Shown one piece after another: positions 63,079 through 64,000 of a stretch of DNA of 64,000 bases; position 1 is the stretch's first letter; each line of letters begins with the position of its first letter. The notes below the pieces were generated by a model. That model worked only from the letters and a program-made list of their open reading frames with translations, searched no databases and was not told where the DNA came from. This DNA comes from Paracraurococcus lichenis. Its GTDB lineage: Bacteria; Pseudomonadota; Alphaproteobacteria; Acetobacterales; Acetobacteraceae. The position numbers were made by a program, and so were the translations under genes. The stretch spans positions 1 to 64,000 of the forward strand of contig NZ_JAUTWS010000022.1 in the NCBI RefSeq assembly GCF_030657435.1, given 5' to 3'.

Positions 63079-64000
63079 TCATGGCAGCGAAGGGCGGCCC
63101 GGCCGCCGCAGCCAGAGATAGGCGAGGCTGCACACCACCAGCGCCACCGCGAAGGTCGAGAGCGCCGCGCCCGTGCCGCCCCAGGCCGCGGCGAAGCCCG
63201 AGACCGCCTGCAGCACCGCCGCGCCGCCGAAGAAGGCGATGTTGTTGGCCGAGAGCGCCCGGCCTGTCTGCTCCGGCGGCACCGCCGCGCGGACCTGGGC
63301 GAAGACCAGGATCTGGAAGGAGATGACGAGGCCGATCGCCACCATGACCGCGGCATCGAAGGAGGCCGGCAGCACCTCCTGGCCGAGCGCGCGGGACAGC
63401 CAGCCGCCCGGCCCGCCCGCCGGCAGCAGCAGCACCAGCGCCGCCACCGTCAGGTGGCTGCCCGCCAGCAGCGCGACCGGCCGGCCGACGAGGCGCTGCA
63501 CCACGCCCGCGATCGCCGGGCCGGCGACCAGCGCGACCGCGACCAGCAGCAGCACATTGCCGGCCTCGACCCGCGTCAGCCCCTTGGCCTGCATCAGCCA
63601 GGGCCCACCCCAGAGGCCGCGCACGCCCAGCACCACGGCGAAGCTGGCGAAGCCGATGGTCATCGGCGCGCGCAGCCGTGGCGAGACGGCGATCGCCAGG
63701 ATATCCCGCGTGTCCTGCCAGAGCGAGCGGCGGCCGGCCTGCGCCGGCGGCGTCCGCTGCACCGTCGCGGCGACCGCGACGAAGGCCAGCGCCGCCAGCG
63801 CGCCGGAGGCCCAGAAGCCGGCGCGCCAGCCCTGCCGCTCCACCAGCAGCGCCAGCGGCGAGGCGCTGAGCAGCATGCCGCAATTGCCGAAGGCCTGGAT
63901 GATGCCGGACCAGAGGGCGAAGCGATGGCCGTCCATGGCGCGCGCGGCATAGGTCATCGGGCACATCAGCGCGCCGGCGCAGCCCATGCCGAGGACGCAT
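63079..64000 (-). CDS. MFS transporter, 5' end beyond the window
   Basis: Major facilitator of which the last ~306 residues are visible; the frame is open to the window end (preceding codons read CVLG before MGCAGALM), so the N-terminal helices are missing. The part seen begins around helix 3-4 (ALMCPMTYAARAM, RFALWSGIIQAFGNCGMLLS) and has eight to nine helices, with WRAGFWASGALAALAFVAVA at the mid-protein and a central loop near RRSLWQDTRDILAIAVSPRL. It is separated by about 120 bases from the DHA2 gene on the same strand. The substrate class is not clear. Confidence 0.85.
   Translation of the reverse strand, partial: CVLGMGCAGALMCPMTYAARAMDGHRFALWSGIIQAFGNCGMLLSASPLALLVERQGWRAGFWASGALAALAFVAVAATVQRTPPAQAGRRSLWQDTRDILAIAVSPRLRAPMTIGFASFAVVLGVRGLWGGPWLMQAKGLTRVEAGNVLLLVAVALVAGPAIAGVVQRLVGRPVALLAGSHLTVAALVLLLPAGGPGGWLSRALGQEVLPASFDAAVMVAIGLVISFQILVFAQVRAAVPPEQTGRALSANNIAFFGGAAVLQAVSGFAAAWGGTGAALSTFAVALVVCSLAYLWLRRPGRPSLP

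Overview
The window is a very GC-rich (roughly 70 percent or more) bacterial chromosome segment with tightly packed genes, GGAG-type ribosome binding sites, GTG and TTG starts, and strong coding bias on both strands. The gene content points to an alphaproteobacterium, most likely an Acetobacteraceae (Roseomonas-like) organism: a grpE/dnaK/dnaJ cluster, an LpoA-like lipoprotein divergent from rsmI, Nfu-type Fe-S scaffold, CmcJ-type oxidoreductase, DUF1127 and DUF2783 proteins. This taxonomic placement is inference from gene content. No rRNA, tRNA, CRISPR array or replication origin was seen.

Layout. 1-4161: chaperones dnaJ, dnaK, grpE (all minus). 4265-7412: a Tat-exported serine hydrolase, a two-gene cassette of a LuxR-type regulator and a cytosolic HtrA-like protein without its catalytic residues, and a small WYL-like protein. 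7479-11307: PhoR-like kinase and LpoA-like lipoprotein, divergent from rsmI and a small membrane protein. 11633-21835: signalling block with a large hybrid histidine kinase, a chemoreceptor fused to PilZ, recX, a GlcG/HbpS protein, an IS3 relic, and an apparent operon of di-heme peroxidase, cupredoxin and a second chemoreceptor. 22116-28841: Nfu scaffold, acyltransferase with divergent LytTR membrane regulator, RutE-like nitroreductase, SMP-30 lactonase, sulfurtransferase, YjbQ, amidohydrolase.

28908-35308 is a complete fructose PTS locus: a LacI-type repressor divergent from fruB-fruK-fruA, with a near-perfect operator palindrome lying between the promoter elements. 35353-42806 carries cell-surface functions (methyltransferase plus RgpF-like protein, RTX protein, polysaccharide pyruvyl transferase) mixed with a LysR regulator, a DUF1127 protein and a CmcJ-type enzyme. 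43240-49864 holds a SoxCD-like sulfite/sulfane dehydrogenase pair and an IclR-controlled set of PhyH dioxygenase, MFS transporter and acetamidase.

49865-51575 is a small patch of foreign-looking DNA: a structured repeat, an IS701-type transposase relic, a low-GC methyltransferase and unexplained AT-richer DNA. 51576-64000 has an FAD monooxygenase with DUF2783 partner, a secreted protein made of two tandem copies of one domain, an orphan molybdenum hydroxylase large subunit, an RND efflux pair and two MFS transporters, the last cut by the window end.

The most unusual non-genic signal is a dispersed, hairpin-forming repeat (built on GCAAACC/GGTTTGC plus a second long stem), seen four times between 27.4 and 53.8 kb. 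Twice it begins exactly at a stop codon, and its second stem keeps pairing while the bases differ between copies.
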